Of a DNA stretch of 64,000 bases, positions 18,702 to 27,063 are shown one piece after another. How positions within the stretch are numbered: the first letter of the stretch is position 1; each line of letters opens with the position of its first letter. Origin of the DNA: Candidatus Bathyarchaeota archaeon (lineage in GTDB: Archaea > Thermoproteota > Bathyarchaeia > Bathyarchaeales > Bathycorpusculaceae); the NCBI GenBank assembly GCA_018396875.1, contig JAGTQG010000001.1, positions 75,077-139,076 on the forward strand. The letters run 5' to 3'. Under the pieces are notes generated by a model that searched no databases, was not told the origin of the DNA, and saw only the letters and a list, made by a program, of their open reading frames with translations. The position numbers and the translations under genes are program-made.

Positions 18702-18834
18702 TTTATTTTCCCTTTTGTGGTTTAGGGTTTGGGCTGCTTTTCTGGATAATATACTATCGCAAGTCTTAATAAGCTATATGCATGTTCAATCTTTAACGCG
18801 CTTAAAAACACAACATCAACAATAAAACATCATA

Positions 18835-18921
18835 CTACTTGTATCTAGCTCTTCTCTTCTGCCTTTTCTTCTTTTGTCTGCGCATTCTCTTCTTTTTCCA
18901 CTTCGCCCGGATATCACTCAC
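18835..18921 (-). CDS. rpl41e: Ribosomal protein eL41 (28 codons)
   Basis: A very small gene encoding a 28-residue, extremely basic peptide. Its core, IRAKWKKKRMRRQKKKR and then QKRRARYK, matches the known eL41 pattern RAKW-KKRMRR-K. In the ribosome eL41 is a single helix bridging the two subunits. The start is GTG 18921, preceded by a perfect AGGAG site five bases upstream. The gene begins 14 bases after the hexuloisomerase stop, so it is probably translated from the same leftward transcript. It is too short for ordinary gene-length cut-offs. Confidence 0.9.
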   Translation of the reverse strand: MSDIRAKWKKKRMRRQKKKRQKRRARYK

Positions 18922-18935
18922 ACTCCTAGAAGTGA

Positions 18936-19535
18936 CTACTCTATAGTGGCGTGTCTCCGCCTTAACTCTTCTTCGGTTGTTCCCATGCGGTGCATCAACT
19001 CTACTATTAGGCTGTCCAAGAAAACCATACAGTTATTTTCGAAGATGCTTCCAAGAGGCGTTAGAGGCTCCCTCTCACCCATAAGTTGCCTAGCCAAATA
19101 ATCTTCCTCGCGAGGCCATCCGGCTTTTGTTCTACCCTTAACTGTGACGACGAGGTCGGCTATTTGTCCCAACGGCGACTCTGGGAAGGAGGTTATTGCC
19201 ACCACTGTGGCGCCTATCTCCTTTGCGGCTGCGCTTGCCGTTAAAACCATTTTTGTGGCTCCGGTCCCAGATATGGCGATCAAAACATCTCCCTTTCCAG
19301 CAGCTGGAGTTATGGTTTCGCCTAGGAAGTATACGTTGAAACCTAGGTTCATTAGGCGTAGGGCGAAGGCTCTGCCCACGAAGCCGCTTCTCCCCATGCC
19401 TACAACGAATATTTTCTTGTCTTTCGCCGCTAATAGAAGTTGTATGAAACGTTCCACCTCGTTTGGGTTAAGCTCTTCAATGGCGTTTTTAATCCCTGAG
19501 ATGATTTCTTCAGCCGCAGCCCTCAACCATCTCAA
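18936..19535 (-). CDS. hxlB: 6-phospho-3-hexuloisomerase (SIS domain)
   Basis: Interconverts 6-phospho-3-hexulose and fructose 6-phosphate, normally as the second step of the ribulose-monophosphate route, used in reverse by many archaea for pentose synthesis. It has 199 residues, matching the family. The SIS domain shows VVGMGRSGFVGRAFALRLMN, LISGTGAT as IAISGTGATKMVLTAS, and the TSFPESPLGQIAD loop typical of PHI. No hexulose-phosphate synthase gene is nearby. The start is TTG 19535 with a GGAG-containing leader. The eL41 gene follows 14 bases downstream. Confidence 0.92.
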   Translation of the reverse strand: MRWLRAAAEEIISGIKNAIEELNPNEVERFIQLLLAAKDKKIFVVGMGRSGFVGRAFALRLMNLGFNVYFLGETITPAAGKGDVLIAISGTGATKMVLTASAAAKEIGATVVAITSFPESPLGQIADLVVTVKGRTKAGWPREEDYLARQLMGEREPLTPLGSIFENNCMVFLDSLIVELMHRMGTTEEELRRRHATIE

Positions 19536-19591
19536 GTTTTCCAGCTCCGTGAAACCTCTTTACACTAGAGTCTATGTTAAAAGTCTTGCGG

Positions 19592-20386
19592 TTAAACTAT
19601 TCCCGCCAAAATTTCTTCTAAACGAGGTATATAGAAACATAGGCGGACAAAAATGGCTATAGCAAGTATGGCAACAGTTATAGCCGCGAAAAGGTAGTCC
19701 TCGCGGCGCAGCTTCAAAACGTACAGGTTTGTGCGTTTTTTGGTGGCTCCCCAAGCGCGGGATTCCATGGCTTCTGCAAGTTCAAGACTTCTGCGGATGG
19801 CGCTTACAATCAATGGTATCAGTATTGGGATGTAGTTTCTCACCCTCCTCAGAAAGTTTCCTTTTTCAAGCTCTAATCCTCTTGCCTTTTGAGCGTCCAT
19901 TATTGTCTGGGCTTCTTCGGCTAAGACTGGAACGAAGCGCACCGCCGTTGTGAAGGCAAAGCAAAACTCGTAAGGCACCCGCGACTGTTCTAGGGCTAGT
20001 CCTAAATGATCCGGCGAAGTGGTTAAGAAGAATATGGAGAAGGAGCCCACCAACACCAAAAAACGTATGGTCATAGCTAACGCGTACTCCAAAGAAGAAA
20101 AAGTAATCACGTAACCAGCGCTTATGAAGGGAAAAAGCAGGTTTGTGAAGAAAATTATTGATGCCAAGAAGGCTGCTCCCTTCATGGAACGGAACCATTC
20201 TCTTTTTACACCAGCAATAAGCACGAATGGAATTTGCATGACAAAAAGCACTACGAGGGGGAGTAGCTGCCAGAAAATTATTGCCACTGCAAAAATGACA
20301 CATGCGTAAATGAATTTTATTCTTGGGTCAAGGTTGTGGATTGGCGAGCTAACCCTTCTAAAACGCAATCCATCAAAAAAACTCAT
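19592..20386 (-). CDS. ecfT: ECF transporter T component (EcfT)
   Basis: Transmembrane energy-coupling protein of 264 residues that links the ATPases to vitamin- or metal-binding S components. Four to five hydrophobic helices lie at about 28-70, 85-125 and 240-258. The cytoplasmic coupling helices carry AQKARGLE (about 167) and a second motif AMESRAWGA (about 212), matching the Ala-Arg-Gly and Ala-x-Arg-Gly motifs of the family. It is the last of a T-A-A module and abuts the upstream ATPase gene. No S component lies nearby. Confidence 0.92.
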   Translation of the reverse strand: MSFFDGLRFRRVSSPIHNLDPRIKFIYACVIFAVAIIFWQLLPLVVLFVMQIPFVLIAGVKREWFRSMKGAAFLASIIFFTNLLFPFISAGYVITFSSLEYALAMTIRFLVLVGSFSIFFLTTSPDHLGLALEQSRVPYEFCFAFTTAVRFVPVLAEEAQTIMDAQKARGLELEKGNFLRRVRNYIPILIPLIVSAIRRSLELAEAMESRAWGATKKRTNLYVLKLRREDYLFAAITVAILAIAIFVRLCFYIPRLEEILAGIV

Positions 20387-21207
20387 TATCTCAGCCCCTT
20401 GAAGGCTTTCGTGAGGAACTCCTTCGCCTCGTAAATGTCTATCACATCCCTCGGGAAACCTAGGTCTGAAAGGTTTAGGAAAATTTGAGCTATCTGCGGC
20501 GGCACTAAGGAGGCTTGCTCCACTATCTCTGGATTTGTAAGCACTTTCCTAGCTTCTCCATCCGCGACGATTTTGCCGCCCCTCATAAGTACGACCCGCG
20601 GATTGCATTCAGCCACAAACTCAACGTCGTGAGTCACAACGACCACGGTTTTTTCTTGGGCGTTCATTTGTAAAATGAACTGGCGGAGCTTTTCCTTCTG
20701 CTGATAATCCTGCCCGATGGTGGGTTCGTCCAAAATCAGTATTTTTGGGTCCCAAGCCAACACGGAAGCTAAGGCGACACGTTTTCTTTCGCCGCCACTA
20801 AGCATGAAAGGAGAAGTCTTCCTATATTGGGATAGCCCCAAAAGATTAAGCGCCCACTCAACGCGTTTTTCTATCACGTCCGGGCTGAAACCGAAATTTT
20901 TGAGGGCGAAGGCAATCTCCTCCTCTACTGTTTCGCAGAAAAGCTGGTGGTCTGGATTCTGAAAAACAAAGCCTACTTTACGCGCCAACGTTGCAACACT
21001 AACCTTTGTGGTTTCCACCCCGTCCACAAGCACCCTTCCCCTTGTAGGCTTTAACAGTCCATTGAAATGTTTCACAAGAGTTGTTTTTCCAGCACCATTC
21101 TCTCCCATTATAGCTACAAATTCGCCGTCCCGAATGGTTAGGGAAACTCCTTTCAAAGCTTCCACACCGCTTGGATAGGTGAAGTAGACGTCTTCAACCT
21201 CAATCAT
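20386..21207 (-). CDS. ecfA: ECF transporter ATPase, second copy
   Basis: ABC ATPase of about 273 residues. Walker A is GENGAGKTT, Q-loop FQNPDHQLF, signature LSGGERKRVALAS and Walker B ILILDEPTIGQD with the H-loop VVTHD. I chose ATG 21207 (MIEVEDVYFTYPSG) because it overlaps the upstream gene by eight bases and starts at the usual family N-terminus; a longer reading adds only shadow sequence. It pairs with the adjacent ATPase to form the EcfA heterodimer that drives EcfT. Confidence 0.94.
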   Translation of the reverse strand: MIEVEDVYFTYPSGVEALKGVSLTIRDGEFVAIMGENGAGKTTLVKHFNGLLKPTRGRVLVDGVETTKVSVATLARKVGFVFQNPDHQLFCETVEEEIAFALKNFGFSPDVIEKRVEWALNLLGLSQYRKTSPFMLSGGERKRVALASVLAWDPKILILDEPTIGQDYQQKEKLRQFILQMNAQEKTVVVVTHDVEFVAECNPRVVLMRGGKIVADGEARKVLTNPEIVEQASLVPPQIAQIFLNLSDLGFPRDVIDIYEAKEFLTKAFKGLR

Positions 21208-22090
21208 GACGTTTGAACGCCTCCCTAATTTTTTCAGCCATCTCCTCCGATGAAAGAGGCACCTTCCCGCCAAGCTTTACCCCTTCAGCCTTTAACATTT
21301 GGTAGAGGCGTGTAGCCTTTGGAATACCAACTCCAATGAGTCGAGCTTCCTCAGAGCTTAAAATCGCGTGGGGCTCTCCATCCAAAACAACGCGCCCCCC
21401 ATCCATTATGATTATGTGGTCTGCATATTTCGCCGTTAAATCCAACCTGTGTTCGACAAGCACTATGGTTATTCCAAGCTTCTTGTTCAGCTCATAAATA
21501 ACCTCGAAAATTTTCTTGGCGCCAAGAGGGTCAAGAAACGAAGTTGGCTCATCTAGAACTATAACTTCTGGCTGCATGGCTAAAACTGAGGCTATGGCAA
21601 CGCGTTGCTGCTGTCCGCCTGAGAGTTCTGTAGGCGCCCTTTCCCGCAACTCGTATATGCCTGTCAGTTGAAGAGCCCAGTCCACCCTTTTGCGGATTTC
21701 CTCCCTTGGCAATCCAAGGTTTTCAAGCCCAAAAGCCACGTCCTTCTCCACTGATAATGCGAAAAGCTGGTTTTCAGGGTTCTGGAAAACCATGCCCACA
21801 TGGGTTGCCAACTCGTAAACCGGATGCTCTTGCACTCTCAGTCCAGCAACGGTTATTTCGCCCTTCAACTCGCCCTGATAAAAGTGGGGGATAAGCCCAT
21901 TAAAACATCTACATAAGGTTGTTTTCCCACAGCCGCTTGGCCCTGTGATCAACGCAAATTCGCCCTTCTCAATTTTTATTGAGACATCTTTTATTGCGGG
22001 CCAAGCAGCGCCTGGATATGTGTATGTCAAGTTTTTTGTTTCGATTATTGCCATGCGGGTTTCCACGGCACTTAAAGGCTTTCTTCTCAT
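21200..22090 (-). CDS. ecfA: ECF transporter ATPase, first copy
   Basis: ABC ATPase of up to 296 residues and first gene of the leftward T-A-A module. Walker A is GPSGCGKTT, Q-loop FQNPENQLF, signature ELSGGQQQRVAIAS, Walker B VIVLDEPTSFLD and H-loop VLVEH. The true start may be ATG 22054 (MAIIETKNLTYTYPG), which matches homologue N-termini, or ATG 22090; neither has a strong ribosome site. The gene lies 14 bases after the DHH phosphoesterase gene, which may be in the same transcript. Confidence 0.93.
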   Translation of the reverse strand: MRRKPLSAVETRMAIIETKNLTYTYPGAAWPAIKDVSIKIEKGEFALITGPSGCGKTTLCRCFNGLIPHFYQGELKGEITVAGLRVQEHPVYELATHVGMVFQNPENQLFALSVEKDVAFGLENLGLPREEIRKRVDWALQLTGIYELRERAPTELSGGQQQRVAIASVLAMQPEVIVLDEPTSFLDPLGAKKIFEVIYELNKKLGITIVLVEHRLDLTAKYADHIIIMDGGRVVLDGEPHAILSSEEARLIGVGIPKATRLYQMLKAEGVKLGGKVPLSSEEMAEKIREAFKRHD

Positions 22091-22104
22091 TTAAGAGTAA
22101 CTAC

Positions 22105-23103
22105 TCAAATTTTGGTTTGAGATAAACGCTCCTTCAAAAGTTTCCAACATTTTTTGAGGCCAACTTCAAGCTCGCCATAACCGTTAACTCCGGCAGCTGT
22201 TGCGTGGCCTCCACCCATGCCTTTGAGATATTCGCCCAAAGGTTTAGCTATGTCTCTGCCCAAGTGGATGCCGGTTTTTTCATGAAACTCGTTCGTGCAA
22301 CGGAGGCTTATTTCAAGGCTGTCGTTTTTCTGCCCGCCAACCACAGCTACGTGTGCACCCAAATCGATTATGGCGCGGGCGGCTGACGCTTGAAAAGCGC
22401 TCACATGGGATATGGCGATTATCCACTCGCCAACCTTGAAGAGCTTAGCTCTTCTACAAGCCTTTAGCCTTGCCACCCTTTCAGAGAAATCCATTGGTAG
22501 TGAAAGCATAGCTAACGCTTCTTGGGCGTTAACCCCAGAGTCTATAAGTTCTGCGATAATTTTCAATGTCGATGAGCTGGCTAAAACAAAGTGGCGTGTG
22601 TCAAAAGCAATTCCCAGAAAAAGGGCTTTAGCCTCGCTTTCTCCAATCTTCACACCCATATGCCTATAGAAATTGTAGACTATTTCACATGTTGAGGAAA
22701 CGTTCTCATCTGTTATGCATAGCCTAGCTATTTTCTCGGTTTCTGGATGAGCCGCGTGATGGTCAACAACTATTATTGGGGCTCTTGAAGCCTTAACTTT
22801 CTCGGCTAGGTTGTTAAGCTGCTGTACTGTGTTCGTGTCCATAAGTATTATGGTGTCTGCCTTTTCAATGCTAGGGTCCGTTTCAACGTCTATGGGCAGA
22901 CTTTTCAGAATGTGCTTTGAAAGGCGGCTGATGCTTTGGGCAGCCCCGATCTGCACGGTTGCTTGGGGTCTAAATTGTTTTATAAGGCTTGATAAGGCGT
23001 AGGCCGAACATACGGCGTCAGGGTCCGCGTTGTGATGACATAATAAAACAACATGTTTGGCATTTTGTTCATCCAATATTTTGGCTATTTCTGTAAACGA
23101 CAC
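22105..23103 (-). CDS. DHH/DHHA1-family phosphoesterase (NrnA/RecJ-like)
   Basis: A 332-residue phosphodiesterase. The DHH domain (about 1-150) has CHHNADPDAV, ILMDTN and VVDHHAAHP metal-binding motifs. The DHHA1 substrate domain (about 200-320) ends with GMGGGHATAAG. Enzymes of this build degrade nanoRNA, cyclic dinucleotides or pAp; a RecJ-like DNA role in archaea is also known. Its start overlaps the preceding DUF3194-like gene by 19 bases, and that gene is in turn close to prefoldin beta, forming a compact leftward group. Confidence 0.88.
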   Translation of the reverse strand: MSFTEIAKILDEQNAKHVVLLCHHNADPDAVCSAYALSSLIKQFRPQATVQIGAAQSISRLSKHILKSLPIDVETDPSIEKADTIILMDTNTVQQLNNLAEKVKASRAPIIVVDHHAAHPETEKIARLCITDENVSSTCEIVYNFYRHMGVKIGESEAKALFLGIAFDTRHFVLASSSTLKIIAELIDSGVNAQEALAMLSLPMDFSERVARLKACRRAKLFKVGEWIIAISHVSAFQASAARAIIDLGAHVAVVGGQKNDSLEISLRCTNEFHEKTGIHLGRDIAKPLGEYLKGMGGGHATAAGVNGYGELEVGLKKCWKLLKERLSQTKI

Positions 23104-23405
23104 TTCAACTCCCTCAAGTATCTTTCGGCTGTGGCAAAGGATTCTTTCACGGCTTCATCTGCAAGCCTTTGAGCGTCAAAAGTTCCCATGATAGGCGAGA
23201 GAACCAATTCAACCTCCACAGTTAACGTTAAGGGTTTTCCGTTTTCCGCTTCCACGTCAGCACTTATATTTAAAGTTTCAACTCGTTTAGGCGGAACCTT
23301 TGATAGGATGTACTCTCGCGCTGTCTCCTCAACCATTGAACACAACTCTTCAATCTGTTCTGGCGTAAGCTCTGGCAAACCAAGCTCTTCCAAACTTTCA
23401 CCCAA
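23085..23405 (-). CDS. DUF3194-like conserved archaeal protein
   Basis: A 106-residue protein with an acidic helical N-terminus (LTPEQIEELCSMVEETA), a beta-strand region (VETLNISADVE and LTLTVEVELVLSP) and a helical C-terminus. I assign it to DUF3194 from its size and its position between prefoldin beta and a DHH phosphoesterase, an arrangement I recall from other archaea. No enzymatic motif is visible. It follows prefoldin beta by 12 bases, so co-translation is likely. Confidence 0.65.
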   Translation of the reverse strand: MGESLEELGLPELTPEQIEELCSMVEETAREYILSKVPPKRVETLNISADVEAENGKPLTLTVEVELVLSPIMGTFDAQRLADEAVKESFATAERYLRELKCRLQK

Positions 23406-23417
23406 GATTTTACGCGT

Positions 23418-23789
23418 TTATGGCTGGGTTCCCGAAATTGGAGCCAAGTCCTGCTGAAGTTTTGCTTGAAGTTCTTTCATTTGACTGCGCAGGCGCTCCT
23501 CTTGCTTGCCCAAAACTGTTGCCCGCATGTTCAGCAACTCTTTTCTTTCGTTCAAGTCTGCAGTAACCTTTGCCTTGTCGGTTCTAACAAGCAAGGAGCC
23601 TATGGACTTGTATATAACTGCGTCGTCGGAAACCTTCTGCAGCTCACTCAAAGCCTGCTCAATCTCCGTCAACTCCAGCTCCACCTGCTGTTTCTGAGCC
23701 AAAACAGACTGCAAAGTCTGCTGCAGCTGTTGAAGCCTTAAGAGGCGCTCCTGAACCTGTGGGGGAAGTTTCGCCAAATCTTCGCTCAA
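23418..23789 (-). CDS. pfdB: Prefoldin subunit beta
   Basis: A 123-residue subunit of the hexameric chaperone that hands unfolded proteins to the thermosome. Two long coiled-coil helices (about 8-45 and 75-112) flank the beta-hairpin region VYKSIGSLLV as YKSIGSLLVRTDKAKV, typical of the beta subunit. The start is TTG 23789 with a good GGAAGGA ribosome site. The alpha subunit is encoded at 30.1 kb, on the other strand and in another operon. The tail ends with a short flexible SGTQP. Confidence 0.92.
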   Translation of the reverse strand: MSEDLAKLPPQVQERLLRLQQLQQTLQSVLAQKQQVELELTEIEQALSELQKVSDDAVIYKSIGSLLVRTDKAKVTADLNERKELLNMRATVLGKQEERLRSQMKELQAKLQQDLAPISGTQP

Positions 23790-23998
23790 ATCTTATCCTT
23801 CCATCTGCACAGCTCTTACATCAAACCAATTAATTAAACGTTTCCAAACGAAACAACGGCAAACCCGAAATCAAAAGCTATTGACGCTCGTCAGCTAGTT
23901 TCACCCAAAAGGCTAAGACTCTAGAGGGAAGGGGCTAGAGAAAATAAACTTTCACATCAAACCATTTTCCAGCAAAACATAATTGGCTAAAAGCTTGT

Positions 23999-24301
23999 TT
24001 ATCCTCCGCCCACGGGCGGTATAATGGCTAAAACATCACCGTCTGCAAGTTCGGTTTCTAGCCCTTTAAGGGTTGATGCGCTTCGTCCATTTATAAGGAA
24101 CTGTAGAAAACCTTTGACATCGCCGGTCTTGCTGTCGTAAACGTATTCCACAAAGCCTTTTCCGTAACGCTCAGACAGTCGCTTTAAAACACTCGCTAAA
24201 GTGACATGCTCCCCCTCTGGAAACTCTAGGGTTTCTTCTCTTTTGCCAGTTATTTCCCGCAGCGTAGTGAAAAAGCGCACCGAAACTCGCAAGCCCTTCA
24301 C
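23999..24301 (-). CDS. MoaD/ThiS-family ubiquitin-like sulphur carrier
   Basis: A 100-residue beta-grasp protein ending in the diglycine-type tail PPVGGG, which is activated as a C-terminal thiocarboxylate or adenylate. The archaeal family includes MoaD (molybdopterin synthase small subunit) and SAMP modifiers, and the sequence alone does not separate them. Recognisable features are the initial strand RVSVRFFTTLREITGK, the central TLASVLKRL helix, the FLINGR strand and LADGDVLAIIPP. The two moeA genes at 6.9-9.4 kb make a molybdopterin role plausible. Confidence 0.85.
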   Translation of the reverse strand: MKGLRVSVRFFTTLREITGKREETLEFPEGEHVTLASVLKRLSERYGKGFVEYVYDSKTGDVKGFLQFLINGRSASTLKGLETELADGDVLAIIPPVGGG

Positions 24302-24382
24302 CAGACAATAGTGAAATTACAGCAAGATTTAAACAGTTCCCAAGAAAAAGCCATTTGCAAATCTTAGAAGGGGTGTACATGC

Positions 24383-24943
24383 GTGGACGCGGCAACAACT
24401 CTCGCCGTGGCTTTTAGCCTCGCCATGGATGCCTTCAGCGTATCTGTAGCCTACGGAGTATGCTCTAAAGGAGACAGCGGAATAAACGCCCTAAAAATGG
24501 CTTCGTCCTTCGGAACCTTCCAAATGCTCATGCCTGTGCTTGGATGGATGACAGGCGAGAAAATGCTGGACTTTATAGCTGGATTTGACCATTGGATTGC
24601 GTTTGGGCTTCTACTTTTAATTGGATGCAAAATGATCTACGAAGCGACTAAACAACAAACTCTTGAAAAAACAAAACCATTAACTGCATATGTACTCCTA
24701 GCCCTTTCAATAGCCACAAGCATAGACGCCCTAGCTGTGGGCTTAAGCTTCGCTTTCCTAAAAGTGCAGACAGCCACCCCAATAATAGTTATTGGAATAG
24801 TGACTTTTACGCTTTCGCTAGCTGGTGCGCTCCTTGGTGATAAACTGCGACGGTTACATGTAAACAAGATTGAAGTGTTAGGTGGATTAATCTTAGTCGT
24901 TATAGGTGTGAAGATTCTCTTAGAACACTTAACCCTAGGTTAA
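24383..24943 (+). CDS. mntP: Putative manganese efflux pump MntP
   Basis: A 186-residue membrane protein of the MntP (YebN) family that exports Mn2+. Six hydrophobic helices form an inverted repeat. The conserved intramembrane Asp motifs are visible in both halves: SLAMDAFSVSVAYG (about residue 15) and ATSIDALAVGLSF (about 115). The start is GTG 24383 after a GGGGTG site. It is convergent to no gene but divergent from the MoaD-like gene, with 81 bases between the two. Its end is followed by the thermosome promoter. Confidence 0.92.
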   Translation: MDAATTLAVAFSLAMDAFSVSVAYGVCSKGDSGINALKMASSFGTFQMLMPVLGWMTGEKMLDFIAGFDHWIAFGLLLLIGCKMIYEATKQQTLEKTKPLTAYVLLALSIATSIDALAVGLSFAFLKVQTATPIIVIGIVTFTLSLAGALLGDKLRRLHVNKIEVLGGLILVVIGVKILLEHLTLG

Positions 24944-24960
24944 ATCCCGTTTAAGGGCAA

Positions 24961-24974
24961 GTAAAAGTTTATAT
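24961..24974 (+). promoter_or_regulatory. BRE/TATA promoter of the thermosome gene
   Basis: GTAAAAG (BRE-like) followed by TTTATAT is a strong archaeal promoter. A start near 24998 would give a leader of about 39 bases, which carries GGAGG at 25023-25027 and a GGTGAT directly before the ATG. Confidence 0.75.
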
Positions 24975-25036
24975 GTTACCACATTTTTGCTTAAACCACG
25001 CATAAGCCTTTTAACATCTAACGGAGGAAAGGTGAT

Positions 25037-26689
25037 ATGGCTTACTTAACAACAACCGCTTCAGGACAGCCCGTACTAATCCTAAAAGAGGGGACAGCCC
25101 GAAGCCGTGGAAGGGAAGCCCAGAGAAACAACATTATGGCTGCCCGTATTATAGGCGAAGTCTTGAAAACAACGCTTGGACCCCGTGGAATGGACAAAAT
25201 GCTCATTGACAGCCTAGGCGACATAACGATAACCAACGACGGCGCCGCTATTTTAAACGAGATAGAGGTGGAGCACCCAGCGGCGAAAATGATGGTTGAG
25301 GTGGCTAAAACCCAAGACGACATGGTCGGCGACGGAACAACAACCGCCGTGGTTCTGGCAAGCGAACTATTAAGGAAAGCTGAGGAACTCTTAGACCAGA
25401 ACATCCATCCAACAATAGTTGTAAGCGGCTATAGAAAAGCCGCCCAAAAAGCCATCGAAGTCATAAATCGGATAGCCAAACCCGTGGACATTGAAGACAG
25501 ACAGACCCTCCGCAAAGTGGCGCTCACCTCTATGGCAAGCAAAGCAGTAGGCCCGGCCAAGGAGCATTTAGCGGAAATAGCCATAGACGCCGTAAAACAA
25601 ATAGTCGAACAAAGAGGCGACAAAAGAATCGCCGACATAGACAACATCCAAATCATAAAGAAAACTGGAAAAGGCCTCTTCGAATCCCAGCTTGTGAAAG
25701 GCGTAATCATCGACAAAGAAGTTGTTCACCCTGGAATGCCTAAGAAGATTGAAAATGCAAAGATTGCGCTGCTGGACTGCCCATTGGAGATTGAGAAAAC
25801 CGAGTTCAGCGCTGAAATACGTATCCGCGACCCATCTCAAATGAAGGCATTCCTGGATCAGGAAACCAAAATGTTGAAGGAAATGGTTGACAAGATTAAG
25901 GCCGCAGGCGCCAATGTGGTGTTCTGTCAGAAAGGCATAGATGACATGGCCCAACACTTCCTGGCGAAGGAAGGCATATTGGCCGCCAGAAGGGTCAAAC
26001 AGTCGGACATGGAAAAACTTGCAAGAGCCACAGGTGGAAGGATAGTTACGGACCTCGACGACTTGACGACTCAAGATCTTGGCACCGCCGGCCTTGTTGA
26101 AGAGCGAAAAATCGGCGAAGACAAAATGATATTTGTTGAAGACTGCAAGAACCCCCGCTCAGTCGGCATACTCATAAGGGCTGGCCTCGAAAGGATGGTG
26201 GACGAAGCAGAACGGGCCATGACTGATGCCCTTTCAGTGGTTTCAGACGTTATAGAAAACAGCAAAATCGTGGCGGGCGGAGGAGCAGTTGAAACTGAAA
26301 TAGCCAAAGAACTACGAGACTACGCCGCCAAAGTTGGCGGAAGAGAACAGCTAGCCATCGAAGCCTTCGCAGACGCAATAGAGGTGATCCCAAGAACCCT
26401 CGCAGAAAACGCCGGCTTAGAGCCAATAGACATACTTGTCGAACTAAGAGCAGCACACGAAAAAACAGACGGCCACTTCATGGGCGTAAACGTGTTCACA
26501 GGAAAAATAGAAAACATGTTTGACAACGGCGTCGTCGAACCAGCCATAGTCAAAGAACAAGCCATCAAATCAGCAACAGAAGCCGCATCGATGATCCTAC
26601 GCATAGACGACGTCATAGCAGCCTCAAAACCAAAAGAGGAAAAGGAGAAAGAGAAGAAACCAAGTGAAACAGAAAGCGAAGAATTCTAA
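25037..26689 (+). CDS. thsA: Thermosome (group II chaperonin) subunit
   Basis: A 550-residue subunit of the ATP-driven double-ring chaperonin in the cytosol. The equatorial domain shows [16 protein letters not shown] and the nucleotide loop [15 protein letters not shown]. The C-terminal equatorial part shows [13 protein letters not shown]. The apical domain (about 210-370) holds the helical-protrusion region. The acidic-basic tail ([14 protein letters not shown]) ends in EEF and has no GGM repeats. Only one subunit gene is in the window. Prefoldin subunits are encoded at 23.4 kb and 30.1 kb. Confidence 0.97.
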   Translation: MAYLTTTASGQPVLILKEGTARSRGREAQRNNIMAARIIGEVLKTTLGPRGMDKMLIDSLGDITITNDGAAILNEIEVEHPAAKMMVEVAKTQDDMVGDGTTTAVVLASELLRKAEELLDQNIHPTIVVSGYRKAAQKAIEVINRIAKPVDIEDRQTLRKVALTSMASKAVGPAKEHLAEIAIDAVKQIVEQRGDKRIADIDNIQIIKKTGKGLFESQLVKGVIIDKEVVHPGMPKKIENAKIALLDCPLEIEKTEFSAEIRIRDPSQMKAFLDQETKMLKEMVDKIKAAGANVVFCQKGIDDMAQHFLAKEGILAARRVKQSDMEKLARATGGRIVTDLDDLTTQDLGTAGLVEERKIGEDKMIFVEDCKNPRSVGILIRAGLERMVDEAERAMTDALSVVSDVIENSKIVAGGGAVETEIAKELRDYAAKVGGREQLAIEAFADAIEVIPRTLAENAGLEPIDILVELRAAHEKTDGHFMGVNVFTGKIENMFDNGVVEPAIVKEQAIKSATEAASMILRIDDVIAASKPKEEKEKEKKPSETESEEF

Positions 26690-26754
26690 ACCCCAATTTT
26701 TTCTAAGCCTACGCATTCTAAAAAGCTGTTTTAGAAAAACGCTATTCTTAAAAA

Positions 26755-26829
26755 CGGGCGGGGTGGGATTTGAACCCACGACCACAGGCTTAGGAGGCCT
26801 GCGCCCTATCCTTGCTAGGCTACCCGCCC
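26755..26829 (-). tRNA. tRNA-Arg (anticodon CCT)
   Basis: A 75-nt cloverleaf on the minus strand. The acceptor stem GGGCGGG pairs with CCCGCCC, and the discriminator base is G. The D arm is GCCT / AGGGC, the anticodon loop is CTCCTAA between CAGGC and GCCTG, and the T arm is GTGGG-TTCAAAT-CCCAC. No intron is present and CCA is not encoded. Confidence 0.96.
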
Positions 26830-26913
26830 AATAGAATAGCGACCCTTTAAATCTTAAATGTGTTTTGACACGGAAAACTTAAACATTGGAAAATCTTTTG
26901 GAGTATTGCGGGT

Positions 26914-27035
26914 GCGGGGGTACCCGAGCCAGGTCTAAATAGGCTGTTGGGGCTTAGACCAGCCTAAGATAAGGGGGAGGACTTAAGATCCTCTGGCGTA
27001 GGCCTTCGTGGGTTCAAATCCCACCCCCCGCACCA
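26914..27035 (+). tRNA. tRNA-Leu (anticodon TAA) with a D-arm intron
   Basis: Gene of 119 nt plus an encoded CCA (27033-27035). The acceptor GCGGGGG pairs with CCCCCGC, the anticodon arm is GAGGA-CTTAAGA-TCCTC (anticodon TAA) and the T arm is GTGGG-TTCAAAT-CCCAC, with a long variable arm typical of tRNA-Leu. The anticodon loop is intact. The extra 34 nt lie in the D arm, at the position-22/23 junction. Removing them restores a normal Leu D arm (CCC / GGG stem, GG in the loop, AA at 21-22). Confidence 0.93.
26939..26972 (+). other. Intron in the D arm of tRNA-Leu (position 22/23)
   Basis: A 34-nt insert with a recognisable bulge-helix-bulge. The outer intron stem is TAGGCTG (26940-26946) with CAGCCTA (26960-26966). 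A three-base bulge AAA (26937-26939) follows on the left. The central four-base helix is GTCT (26933-26936) with AGAT (26967-26970), using one G-T pair. A three-base bulge AAG (26971-26973) lies on the right. Cutting after the second bulge base on each side removes 26939-26972 and yields the expected mature sequence. Confidence 0.82.
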
Positions 27036-27063
27036 TAATGGGCGACAATAAAATGTCGGATTA

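Noticed and set aside
21200-22090. The longer N-terminal extensions of the ecfA and moeA genes
   Set aside because: They only translate sequence of the preceding gene and have no ribosome site; internal starts fit the overlaps.
23850-23960. A box C/D RNA in the gap after prefoldin beta
   Set aside because: The box C-like and box D-like elements are imperfect and lack the expected C'/D' spacing.
25568-26074. A 168-codon leftward open frame inside the thermosome gene
   Set aside because: It is an antisense shadow of a well-matched chaperonin and has no recognisable domain or ribosome site.
26914-27032. tRNA-Leu as a pseudogene because it is 119 nt long
   Set aside because: All arms and the anticodon are intact once the 34-nt D-arm intron is removed.
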